From: an uncultured Bacteroidales bacterium
GTDB taxonomy: Bacteria > Bacteroidota > Bacteroidia > Bacteroidales > UBA4417
Length of the DNA: 25,254 nucleotides
NCBI GenBank assembly: GCA_937965665.1
Contig: CALCJE010000406.1
Coordinates: forward strand, 1 to 25,254
Direction: 5' to 3'
A model generated the notes under the pieces. It was not told the DNA's origin and made no database searches. It saw only the letters and a list, made by a program, of their open reading frames with translations. Both the position numbers and the translations under genes were made by a program. Shown here one piece after another: positions 1 through 7,561 of the stretch (positions within the stretch are counted from its first letter, which is position 1; each line of letters begins with the position of its first letter).

Positions 1-121
1 CAATATTTTTATTTGAAAACTTCATTCCGAATGACTTTAGAACAGGTGTAAGAAAATCTGAATTTCGATTAAACCAATATGGATAGTAATTAATCCCGGC
101 ATCCTGTTTGGTCTTTATTAT
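1..121 (-). other. Open reading frame without a start codon, running off the left edge
   Basis: Read on the minus strand just after the glycosyltransferase stop codon, one frame stays open to the edge of the window (about 40 codons; peptide includes DAGINYYPYWFNRNSDF and VLKSFGMKF). The peptide looks protein-like rather than low-complexity. There is no ATG, GTG or TTG at its beginning; the frame can be followed back into the last codons of the upstream gene without meeting one. It could be the N-terminus of the next gene in the glycosylation cluster using an ATT or ATA start, the result of a frameshift, or chance. I do not recognise a family. Confidence 0.25.
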
Positions 122-123
122 CT

Positions 124-837
124 TTACCTGCTGAATATGTTGTATTTAAGTATACAATATAGTGCCCTGAATCCATCCTTCATACTTATTTTCTTGCCTT
201 CTGCGTAGGTTCGGCCATAATACGAAATGCCAACCTCATATATCCTGATGTTGGGAATGCGACTTATTTTAGCGGTCACCTCAGGTTCAAAGCCAAATCT
301 GTTTTCTACCAGTTTCAAACTCTTTATGGTTTCAGCCCGGAATAACTTGTAGCAAGTCTCCATATCCGTCAGGTTCACATTGGTGAAAAGGTTGGATAAA
401 AATGTCAGGAATTTATTTCCGATGGTATGGAAAAAGAATAAAACCCGGTGCGGATTACCTCCGGCAAAGCGGCTGCCATACACTACATCAGCAAATCCGT
501 CGAGAATGGGTGGCAGCAGTATATTAAACTCTCTCGGGTCGTATTCAAGGTCGGCATCCTGAACAATAATAAAATCACCGGTAGCTGACTGAATACCTGT
601 GTGAAGCGCTGCTCCTTTACCCCGGTTCACTGTGTGTTTCTGGTAATTTATATTTATTTCAGGAAAATCATTCCGGAAACGCATAAGCTCCAATTCGGTA
701 TCGTCTTTAGAGCAGTCATTAACCACAACCAGTTCTTTCGTAATGCCTTGTATCAGTTCAACTGAACTTACACGTTGCAGTATATTATAAATGGTTGCCT
801 GTTCATTATAGGCGGGAATGATTACTGAAAGTTTCAT
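124..837 (-). CDS. GT2 family glycosyltransferase, dolichyl-phosphate mannose synthase-like, soluble
   Basis: This 237-residue protein is a GT-A fold family 2 glycosyltransferase. Its N-terminus MKLSVIIPAYNEQATI is the classic GT2 nucleotide-binding strand. VVVNDCSKDDT follows near residue 40, NRGKGAALHTGIQSATGD near 71-88, and the metal-binding DxD-type motif in IVQDADLEYDP near residue 95. The ETCYKLFRAE and RFGFEPEVTAKI segments are typical of the DPM1-like subfamily. Members move a sugar from a nucleotide sugar to a polyprenyl phosphate at the inner face of the cytoplasmic membrane. Unlike its neighbour at 2566-3504, it lacks C-terminal membrane helices. It follows the GT-C gene by 72 nt and is probably co-transcribed with it, so its product may be the sugar donor that the GT-C enzyme uses. 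The sugar cannot be read from the sequence. Confidence 0.9.
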   Translation of the reverse strand: MKLSVIIPAYNEQATIYNILQRVSSVELIQGITKELVVVNDCSKDDTELELMRFRNDFPEININYQKHTVNRGKGAALHTGIQSATGDFIIVQDADLEYDPREFNILLPPILDGFADVVYGSRFAGGNPHRVLFFFHTIGNKFLTFLSNLFTNVNLTDMETCYKLFRAETIKSLKLVENRFGFEPEVTAKISRIPNIRIYEVGISYYGRTYAEGKKISMKDGFRALYCILKYNIFSR

Positions 838-909
838 TTTTGTAGATTCTTTATTGGGATAATGTTTCTGATGTTTGCAATGAAATAAAGGTTTAGTATT
901 GATTTCAAT

Positions 910-2511
910 TTATAACCTATAAATGAAAATTCCATTGTATTCGCCAATCTTATGCTTAAGGTATGGAGCCACATCTTCACGCTTTAAATTTTCCTCTCCT
1001 TCAACGATCATGTATTTTGCGCCAAGCGCAATTTTACGCATGGTTTGTCCTGCGCCTGTGTAATTTGCTGAATAGTGATAATCGGTAAATCCCTTCTGTT
1101 GTAAAAGTGTAAGCGTTACATTGGGCGTTCCATCCGGTATGGAAATAACTCTATCCTCAAAATTAATACCTAATCCCCTGAGATAAGGGACTATGCCTTC
1201 ATATTTTTTCTGATGCATCGTCCAGTCATAATGCCTGTATTCCCAGTATTCTGTTACTTTTTTGTTTAATGGAATGTTCTTTTTCACCAACGCACGATTG
1301 GGATTGATGCGCATCCCGGTTAGAATTGCGTTGTAGTTGAGTAATAAGAGCATTAACACAGCAACGGTGGTTTTAACCCAATTAAGATTATAGTAAGCGT
1401 TTAACGAATTCTTTATGAGTGTGAAAAAAGATAATGCCAGGAAAGGTATAAGTATTGTTGCATCGATTAAAAAATATTCGTGATAATCCATCCCGCCAAA
1501 GAACAAAATAACGAACATAATTGCCCCGATAAGTAAAAGAGCTGTTACAACAAGTATCTGCTTGTTGGCTTTCTTCCGGCAAATAATTGATGCCCCGAAA
1601 GCAACAATCAGCAATCCCAAAGCATAAGGATTAAAGAAGTAAATAAGCGTGTTATCATAGATTAGGTCGAGTATAGAATGGATCTGGGCGCTCGACAAAT
1701 CCCAGACAGGAAGTATGGATTGGTTAAAAAGCCCTCCTATATGTCTGGCATTGTATGATTTTGTAAATAAGAACCAGCATATTAAAATCCCAAGTACAAA
1801 AATTACCGAAGCCAATTGTTTAAGAATAGCTGTTGGTTTAGTTTTGATGTGTTTTAAATTGCTGATAAATAAGGTAGCGTTCAGGGCCAGAAATGCAAAG
1901 AGAGATGAGATTTTTATCAGCGCAGCAAGCGCAAAAAATATTGAAGCAAAAATCAAATAAACAGAGCTTTCATACTTGAAATATTTAAAAAAGTAGAAAG
2001 AAGCGATAAGGGCGAATCCCAACGCAGGTATATTGGGTAAAAAATTAAATGCATAGTATCCGATTAATGGAGATGCCGCCAGTGAAAGGCTAACCATAGC
2101 AGCCCAGAAATGATCCTCCAGAAATTCTAATGCCAACTTATACAGGCAAAAAAGCCCTATGCAAAGGATTAAAAAATTAATAAACCTCGGAATAAATGGA
2201 GTTACCCCTGTAATATTCCAGATTTTGGCAGTCAGGTAGTAAAGGATTGGGAATTCGCTTACTGTCTTTCCTGTTTCTTTCTCTATCACTAACAGTATCG
2301 ATGGCTCAAGAAATGCGTTCTTTTCGTAGTAATAATTCAGTGCAAAAGCATAGCTGTCACTCTGACGGTAAATATGTTGTGAATATGGTCCTTTATCTGC
2401 AACTTCATTATACCCCATTAAAAAAAAATATATGGTAGCAATGAAAATGAAAACTATGTACTGAAAGAACCTGGTATGGACTAAATTTTTTAAAAACCTT
2501 GTTATGTGCAT
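910..2511 (-). CDS. Multi-pass GT-C membrane glycosyltransferase (GT39/GT83-like)
   Basis: The 533-residue protein has a short basic N-terminus and then about ten or more hydrophobic segments spread over residues 15-400. The last ~130 residues are soluble and probably face the periplasm. A polar stretch HIYRQSDSYAFALNYY after the first helix matches the position of the catalytic acidic loop of GT-C enzymes (ArnT, PMT and PglF-like families), with Asp in RQSD as candidate base. GT-C enzymes take sugar from a polyprenyl-phosphate carrier and transfer it to lipid, glycan or protein outside the membrane. Placement between two polyprenyl-phosphate glycosyltransferase genes, 54 and 72 nt away on the same strand, supports this role. 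Acceptor and sugar are unknown. The family assignment rests on topology and motif, not an alignment. Confidence 0.75.
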   Translation of the reverse strand: MHITRFLKNLVHTRFFQYIVFIFIATIYFFLMGYNEVADKGPYSQHIYRQSDSYAFALNYYYEKNAFLEPSILLVIEKETGKTVSEFPILYYLTAKIWNITGVTPFIPRFINFLILCIGLFCLYKLALEFLEDHFWAAMVSLSLAASPLIGYYAFNFLPNIPALGFALIASFYFFKYFKYESSVYLIFASIFFALAALIKISSLFAFLALNATLFISNLKHIKTKPTAILKQLASVIFVLGILICWFLFTKSYNARHIGGLFNQSILPVWDLSSAQIHSILDLIYDNTLIYFFNPYALGLLIVAFGASIICRKKANKQILVVTALLLIGAIMFVILFFGGMDYHEYFLIDATILIPFLALSFFTLIKNSLNAYYNLNWVKTTVAVLMLLLLNYNAILTGMRINPNRALVKKNIPLNKKVTEYWEYRHYDWTMHQKKYEGIVPYLRGLGINFEDRVISIPDGTPNVTLTLLQQKGFTDYHYSANYTGAGQTMRKIALGAKYMIVEGEENLKREDVAPYLKHKIGEYNGIFIYRL

Positions 2512-2565
2512 CTTTTATTTCTGGATTTTCAGGATTAATGCGATGAAGTCAAAATGATAAGGAAG

Positions 2566-3504
2566 TTAAATCTCAATCATATTGCTTTCAGATATCAGGT
2601 AGTTCGGACGTTGCTTATTCTCAATAAATAGTTTTCCGAGGTATTCGCCAATAATACCAAGCATCAGCAAATTTATACCCCCAACAAATAATACGCTAAT
2701 TATAACAGAGGCCCAGCCGGTAATGGCTTTATCAGTAAACAGGTAAACATAGCCAGCATATATGCCGTACAGGAAGGAAAAACACGCAATTACAACGCCA
2801 AGATAAACCGATAGGCGTAGCGGTTTTACACTAAATGATGTAACACCTGAAGTTGCAAATTTGAGCATTTTTCTAAATGTATATTTGGTTGTACCGGCAT
2901 ATCGGTCATTTGCTGTAAATACAACATTGGCCTGTCGGAATCCCATCCAAGGGAAAATGCCTCTGAAAAACAGAAAATTTTCATGAAAGAGTTTTAGCTG
3001 CTTCAGCACCTTTTTATCCACCAACCTGAAATCGGCCATTCCATTTTCGATGTTTATATCCGAAAACTTCCGCATGAATCCATAAAACAGTTTCGACGAC
3101 AATTGTTTTTTTGCCGAAATCGTTTTATGGTCCTTCCTGATTGTGTTTACAATTTCAAATCCTTCTTCCCATTTGGCAATAAGCTCGGGAATTACAGCCG
3201 GAGGGTGCTGCAGGTCTGCATCCAGACTAATTGCACAATCACCGGTAGCATAATCGTACCCGGCTTTAAGTGCATTTTGATGACCGAAATTTCGCGAAAA
3301 CGATATGTACTTTACACATAAATTTTGCTCAGCAAGCGCGTATAAAACCTGCAATGTATTATCCTGGCTGCCATCGTTCACGTAAATAACCTCATAACTG
3401 TAGTTTGGAGGCAGATGCTGAAAAAGATTTTGATTAAAGGCAATAAGACTCTCTGCCTCGTTATAGCAGGGCACAACCACGGATATAGTCTTGGCAGGTT
3501 CCAT
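2566..3504 (-). CDS. GT2 polyprenyl-phosphate glycosyltransferase with two C-terminal membrane helices (GtrB/ArnC/DPM-like)
   Basis: The protein is 312 residues long, the usual length of GtrB/ArnC-type enzymes. The GT2 core shows ISVVVPCYNEAESL at residues 7-20, VIYVNDGSQDNT near 39-50, SRNFGHQNALKAGYDYATGD near 69-88, and the metal-binding ISLDADLQHPP near 91. NGMADFRLVDKKVL is the usual conserved stretch near residue 153. Two membrane helices lie at about 230-252 and 266-288, followed by the family signature GIIGEYLGKLFIENKQRP. Enzymes of this type make undecaprenyl-phosphate-linked sugars on the cytoplasmic face. As first gene of the minus-strand cluster, it probably supplies donor lipid for the GT-C enzyme next to it. 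Sugar specificity is not visible. Confidence 0.92.
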   Translation of the reverse strand: MEPAKTISVVVPCYNEAESLIAFNQNLFQHLPPNYSYEVIYVNDGSQDNTLQVLYALAEQNLCVKYISFSRNFGHQNALKAGYDYATGDCAISLDADLQHPPAVIPELIAKWEEGFEIVNTIRKDHKTISAKKQLSSKLFYGFMRKFSDINIENGMADFRLVDKKVLKQLKLFHENFLFFRGIFPWMGFRQANVVFTANDRYAGTTKYTFRKMLKFATSGVTSFSVKPLRLSVYLGVVIACFSFLYGIYAGYVYLFTDKAITGWASVIISVLFVGGINLLMLGIIGEYLGKLFIENKQRPNYLISESNMIEI

Positions 3505-3600
3505 TCTACATTCAGTAATTATATGGCATTGACTGCAATTGTGTTAAATATTGAGGCCATGGTTTTAAATTTTCTACAAGAAAATTCATATCCCTGATTG

Positions 3601-3688
3601 CCCTGTTTAAATTTGTTTTCTACTTCGAAACAGGTTCCTGTTTTCGAAACAGAAAAAGGAAATATTCTCGTCAGCAAATTTAAACGGG
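3601..3688. repeat. Nested inverted repeat (about 88 nt) in the spacer upstream of the glycosyltransferase cluster
   Basis: The outer arms GTTTAAATTTG (3605-3615) and CAAATTTAAAC (3675-3685) are perfect 11-nt inverse complements. Both are bordered by CCC/GGG, with one extra T on the left side. An inner palindrome runs TTCGAAACAGG (3624-3634) then CCTGTTTTCGAA (3637-3648), with one extra base in the right arm. The whole could fold as one branched or cruciform structure. I see no target-site duplication or coding content. It may be a small non-autonomous palindromic element or a leader structure for the glycosyltransferase transcript. Each outer arm also contains TAAATTTG, a match to the Bacteroidota -7 box, in opposite orientations. 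Confidence 0.6.
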
Positions 3689-3748
3689 AGTGTTTTTCAG
3701 CGGTATCCGGGGATTCACTGCTGATCAACTTAATTATTCACCAGATTT

Positions 3749-4318
3749 CTAATACGAAAATGTAATTTTGAGGTCGTCAGTGTATATGGCATGTTTACTA
3801 TTATTCAATGCATATAAACTTATTTCATGTTCGGGTTTAAGCGGTTTATCATCGAAATAAAAGGTGGCTGTAAACTCAATCCATTTCCCTGTTTCGCCTA
3901 AAATCTGAGTAAGTGGGAAAGCTTTCCAGTTATAGGTTTGTTTGTTCTCATTTATTCCGCAAACTATTGAAAAATCAGGATTTGCAACGGTGGTATATAC
4001 CCAGCCGTTTACAGTAGCTATTTTGGGTAGCCTTGAATCAATGTTTCTTAAAGTTTCTTTAAATGTATATCCATAAGGAAGCGTATCATTGGTAATTCCT
4101 GCATAAATACCTGAATGCGCTTGAGGGTCAATCATTTGTAAAACAGTATTTTCATTGTACCATGATGGCATAACTCCCAGCGCATTTTCAAAATCGTTGG
4201 TTATTACTACTTCAGCCGGAATAGCTTTTTCAACAGCTGGTTGAGGTTTGCTCCCTGAGTTAGAGCACGATGTAAATATTGCCAATACTGTACCCAGGAC
4301 GATTAAATTTTTTATCAT
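3749..4318 (-). CDS. Small secreted lipoprotein of unknown function
   Basis: The 189-residue product begins with a lipoprotein signal peptide: MIKNLIVLGTVLAIF, then the lipobox FTSC with acylated Cys18, then a polar linker SNSGSKPQP. Ser-Asn after Cys does not match the charged surface-export signal of some Bacteroidota, so the final membrane is uncertain. The mature part (about residues 36-189) is predicted to be beta-rich and ends with DDLKITFSY. Features such as SGIYAGITNDTLPYGYTF and GKWIEFTATFYFDD recall jelly-roll carbohydrate-binding modules, but this is only an impression. It is monocistronic by spacing (244 nt before the glycosyltransferase, 500 nt after murF-alr). A candidate -7 box lies at 4363-4370. 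Confidence 0.75.
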   Translation of the reverse strand: MIKNLIVLGTVLAIFTSCSNSGSKPQPAVEKAIPAEVVITNDFENALGVMPSWYNENTVLQMIDPQAHSGIYAGITNDTLPYGYTFKETLRNIDSRLPKIATVNGWVYTTVANPDFSIVCGINENKQTYNWKAFPLTQILGETGKWIEFTATFYFDDKPLKPEHEISLYALNNSKHAIYTDDLKITFSY

Positions 4319-4362
4319 TGCTTTTCAGATATAAGTGTGATCAGTAATTGTGTTAATATTGG

Positions 4363-4370
4363 CAAAATTA
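4363..4370 (-). promoter_or_regulatory. Candidate -7 box (TAATTTTG) for the lipoprotein gene
   Basis: On the minus strand TAATTTTG matches the Bacteroidota sigma-ABfr -7 consensus TAnnTTTG, 44 nt upstream of the ATG at 4318. No clear TTTG -33 element stands at the expected distance, so the call is tentative. Confidence 0.35.
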
Positions 4371-4594
4371 ATAAAAAATAAATACTAAAGTTGTGATTAG
4401 TTTGATCCAATCTTTTACAAAACAGGTTGGTTTATGATGATGTGAGTTATAGAATGGTTATAAAATTTGTAATGCTACAGGTTTAAATCGCATTTGATTA
4501 TTTTACTTCGAATACTCTCTTATTCTCTTTTTGATGAAAACTTCGTCACCTAAACCGTTATTGCTGTATAAATTGCAAAATTGTTAACCCTGGG

Positions 4595-4627
4595 AAAAAT
4601 CCTGAGTTATGCTTTCATAATTCAGGA
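4595..4627 (-). terminator. Candidate intrinsic terminator downstream of murF-alr
   Basis: The arms TCCTGAGTTATG (4600-4611) and CATAATTCAGGA (4616-4627) pair over 12 positions with one mismatch around a 4-nt loop. Read on the minus strand the stem is followed directly by TTTTT (4599-4595). It lies about 195 nt past the murF-alr stop codon. The stem is AT-rich and the T-tract short, so it may be weak. Confidence 0.5.
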
Positions 4628-4821
4628 AAATCAAACAGGAGTTTTAAGGTTTTAATGTCTCCTGGATATTATTGTAAACAGTGATCAGTCATCCAAACAC
4701 TTTCCGTTCAGCTTTATATTGATCAACTGTTCAGCCTATTTTAGCCAATTAAAAACAATAGTTTCACTATAAAGTAAATGGTACAATTCAATTTTCTTCT
4801 GCCTGTATTTATTCGGGTTGC

Positions 4822-7311
4822 TTACTCCTGGAAATAAACCCGCTTTACCCGCTGCGATATGCCCGACAATATTTCGTAAGGAATTGAACCCATTTCGTCG
4901 GCCAGCCGGGTGATGGGCAAATCTTTGCCAAAAATAATTACCTCGTCGCCTTCCTGGGCTTTTATGCAGGTAATGTCTATCATAGTCATATCCATACAAA
5001 TGCTGCCAACAATAGGCGCATAATGCCCGTTCACTTTCAGGTGCCCTATGCCGTTGCTCAGCGCACGGCTTAGCCCGTCGGCATAGCCAATAGGGACAAT
5101 GGCTATGATGGTGTCTTTTTTAGCTTTGTAACGGCGGTTATACCCTATGGAGTCTTCAGCAGGCACATGTTTTATCTGCGATATAATCGATCGTAGCGTG
5201 CTCACGTTCTGGAGTTTTTCCTGTTCGTCGGGCATAGGGGAAATGCCGTACAGGCCGATGCCAAGCCGCACCATATTAAACTGTGCCTCTGGAAAACGTG
5301 TGATGGCTGCAGTGTTGGCGATATGACACAGGATGGGATAATCAAACTCCGAACAAATACGTTCAGAAATCATGCGGAACAAGCTTACCTGGTGTCGGGT
5401 AAAGTCGTCGTGTGCAGTGCTGTCGGATGCAGCCAGGTGCGAAAACACGGATTTTATCCTGATCTGGCTGCGGTCTTTCAACTGGTTGATCAGTTCGTCC
5501 ACTTCCACCGGGTCGAAACCCAGGCGGTGCATGCCGGTATCGATTTTAAGGTGTATGCCTACCGGGTGTGAGTTCATTGATAATCGGAGCAAAGTGGCTT
5601 CGAGCATTTTCAGCACCCTGAAACTGTATATTTCGGGTTCTAACTGGTACTTGATAATGGCATCGAAACTCTCGTCTTCAGGATTCATGACCATGATCGG
5701 CAGTTTTATGCCCGCTTTGCGAAGTTCAACGCCTTCGTCGGCATAGGCAACCGTGAGGTAATCGACCTGGTGAAACTGCAGCACATTGGCAATTTCGTAA
5801 CTTCCGCTGCCGTACGAAAATGCTTTCACCATGCCCATTACCTTAACGCCGGGTTCCAGTTTCGAGCGATAATAATTCAGGTTGTGAACCAGCGAATTGA
5901 GGTCAATTTCGAGTACCGTTTCGTGGGTTTTTTGCTGCAGCGCTTCGGTAATACGCTCGAACCCGAATATGCGGGCTCCTTTCAGCAATATGCTTTCGTT
6001 GGCAAAAGCACCTGCCGAATACGAGTCGAGGAATTCTTCGGTTGAGTTAAAAAACTCTTTCTCAATTTTAAAAAGCGATGCCTGCCGGCTGATTCCTTTG
6101 CCGATGCCTATCAGTTTGTCGACCTGTTTTTGGTTCAGCAGTTCATTTACTTCGCCGTACAGGTGATTTTCGCTCCGGCCGCTTTGCAGGATGTCCGACA
6201 GAATTACGGTTCTTTTGCGATGTTGCTTTTGCTGGTTCAGGAAATCGAGGGCAATGGCCAGCGAGTCGATATCGTTGCTGTAACTGTCGTTGATGAGTGT
6301 GCAATTATTGATGCCGGCTTTCATCTCGAGGCGCATGGCCAGGGGTTGCAGTGCCAGCATCCGTTTAGCGATAAGTGCCTCGTTAAAACCCATCAGCAGC
6401 ATTACTGCCCAGCAATGTATGGCATTTTCGATGGATGCCACATCGGTAAACGGAATGCTGATGCTGATTTCATTTCCCTTGTATAGCGCATTTATTTGCG
6501 TGTTATGACCATCAGGTTTCACCAGCACCACCTGCAGGTCGGCGGCTTCCTTGCGGCTCCAGGTAAAGGTTTCAATATTTTTAAGCAAGCCAGTTTTAAT
6601 GATGCCTTCCTGAACCTCTTTCTGGTCAATGCAATATACCAGGGTTTTTACCTTGGTAAAAAGTTTAAATTTTTCGCCGGCTTTCTGTATGCGGTTGATG
6701 AAGTTTTCGTCGTGTGCATGACCGATATTGGTAAAGATACCGATGGTGGGTTGTATAATGGGCTGCAGGTGGTCCATCTCGTCAGGCTCCGATATACCGG
6801 CCTCGAAAATGGCCAGTTCATGGTCGTCGCGCATTTGCCATACCGACAACGGAACACCAATTTGCGAGTTAAAACTTTTGGGGCTGCGGACAATACTTTT
6901 GCTTTCGTTCAGTAGCTGGTAAAGCCATTCTTTTACAATGGTTTTGCCATTGCTGCCGGTTATTCCGATAACAGGGATTTTAAACTGCTTGCGATGCGCC
7001 GTTGCCAGCATCTGCAGGGCTGATAAGGTATTTTTAACTTTTATGATGTTGGCATTATAAAGCAGCAGCAGGTTCGAAGGATCAGCTTCGACCACGAAAT
7101 TCCTGACCCCTTTTTCGTAAAGCTCTTCGATGTATTTATGCCCGTCGTTGCGTTTGCTGGTTAGCGCGAAAAAAAGACTGTTTTCGGGCGCGATCAGCCG
7201 GCGACTGTCGATGGCCAGCTCGCTGATCCTGGCATTTGCATCGCCTTCATGAATCAGTTCACCTTTAATGATCTTTACAATTTCGCTTATTGTATATTCG
7301 GATTTACTCAT
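4822..7311 (-). CDS. murF-alr: Bifunctional UDP-MurNAc-tripeptide:D-Ala-D-Ala ligase / alanine racemase (MurF-Alr fusion)
   Basis: The 829-residue protein joins two consecutive steps of peptidoglycan precursor supply. The N-terminal MurF part (about 1-455) has the Mur ATP-binding loop GITGSNGKT at residues 116-124, FEAGISEPDEMDHL, TNIGHAHDENF and LINDSYSNDIDSL. It adds D-Ala-D-Ala to the UDP-MurNAc tripeptide in the cytoplasm. The C-terminal alanine racemase part (about 460-829) is PLP-dependent and makes D-Ala from L-Ala. Its Schiff-base lysine is Lys496 in MVKAFSYGSGSYE, Tyr724 in SIGYNRRY is the likely second catalytic base, and IVPIGYADGLSR and VGSICMDMTMIDIT are conserved. The fusion is normal in Bacteroidota, where both halves are thought to be active. 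The ATG at 7311 lacks a Shine-Dalgarno sequence, as usual in the phylum. pdxA, whose pathway makes PLP, lies just upstream on the same strand. Confidence 0.97.
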   Translation of the reverse strand: MSKSEYTISEIVKIIKGELIHEGDANARISELAIDSRRLIAPENSLFFALTSKRNDGHKYIEELYEKGVRNFVVEADPSNLLLLYNANIIKVKNTLSALQMLATAHRKQFKIPVIGITGSNGKTIVKEWLYQLLNESKSIVRSPKSFNSQIGVPLSVWQMRDDHELAIFEAGISEPDEMDHLQPIIQPTIGIFTNIGHAHDENFINRIQKAGEKFKLFTKVKTLVYCIDQKEVQEGIIKTGLLKNIETFTWSRKEAADLQVVLVKPDGHNTQINALYKGNEISISIPFTDVASIENAIHCWAVMLLMGFNEALIAKRMLALQPLAMRLEMKAGINNCTLINDSYSNDIDSLAIALDFLNQQKQHRKRTVILSDILQSGRSENHLYGEVNELLNQKQVDKLIGIGKGISRQASLFKIEKEFFNSTEEFLDSYSAGAFANESILLKGARIFGFERITEALQQKTHETVLEIDLNSLVHNLNYYRSKLEPGVKVMGMVKAFSYGSGSYEIANVLQFHQVDYLTVAYADEGVELRKAGIKLPIMVMNPEDESFDAIIKYQLEPEIYSFRVLKMLEATLLRLSMNSHPVGIHLKIDTGMHRLGFDPVEVDELINQLKDRSQIRIKSVFSHLAASDSTAHDDFTRHQVSLFRMISERICSEFDYPILCHIANTAAITRFPEAQFNMVRLGIGLYGISPMPDEQEKLQNVSTLRSIISQIKHVPAEDSIGYNRRYKAKKDTIIAIVPIGYADGLSRALSNGIGHLKVNGHYAPIVGSICMDMTMIDITCIKAQEGDEVIIFGKDLPITRLADEMGSIPYEILSGISQRVKRVYFQE

Positions 7312-7468
7312 TCCGGGTAGTAGATAATTATTGTAGTTATGTAATCACACCGCTGAAACGGTTCAATGTTTTTTCACTTCAGCCGGCTTACAGAAATTGA
7401 TATAACCTGTCACTCAACTGTATTCCGTAACCTTTCCTCCATCGCACGAAAAATAAGTTCGCCCTTCT

Positions 7469-7561
7469 CCCACATCCCATATCCGCCATCCGACATCCCA
7501 CATCCCACGCCCCACATCCCACATCCCACATCCCACATCCCACATCCGACATCCCACATCC
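7469..7561. repeat. Heptanucleotide array A: 13 units of CCCACAT, abutting the pdxA stop codon
   Basis: Thirteen consecutive 7-nt units run from 7469 to 7559. Eight are exactly CCCACAT; the others are CCCATAT, CCGCCAT, CCGACAT (twice) and CCCACGC. The array ends in CC, and the TAG of pdxA follows at 7562. In the minus-strand transcript the unit reads ATGTGGG. The array therefore forms the immediate 3' region of pdxA and lies about 158 nt upstream of murF-alr. The rest of the spacer (7312-7468) shows no gene. Confidence 0.95.

Larger units (their letters stand above)
4319..4821. other. Gene-poor AT-rich spacer of about 500 nt
   Basis: No convincing coding frame exists on either strand in this stretch. 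It contains the candidate lipoprotein promoter at its left end and the stem-loop at 4600-4627, which probably ends the murF-alr transcript. I found no tRNA-like or tandem-repeat content in the rest. Confidence 0.6.

Noticed and set aside
3519..3728. 69-codon minus-strand frame upstream of the GT2 gene
   Set aside because: It runs straight through the nested palindrome and has no recognisable motif or plausible initiation region. It is more likely leader DNA.
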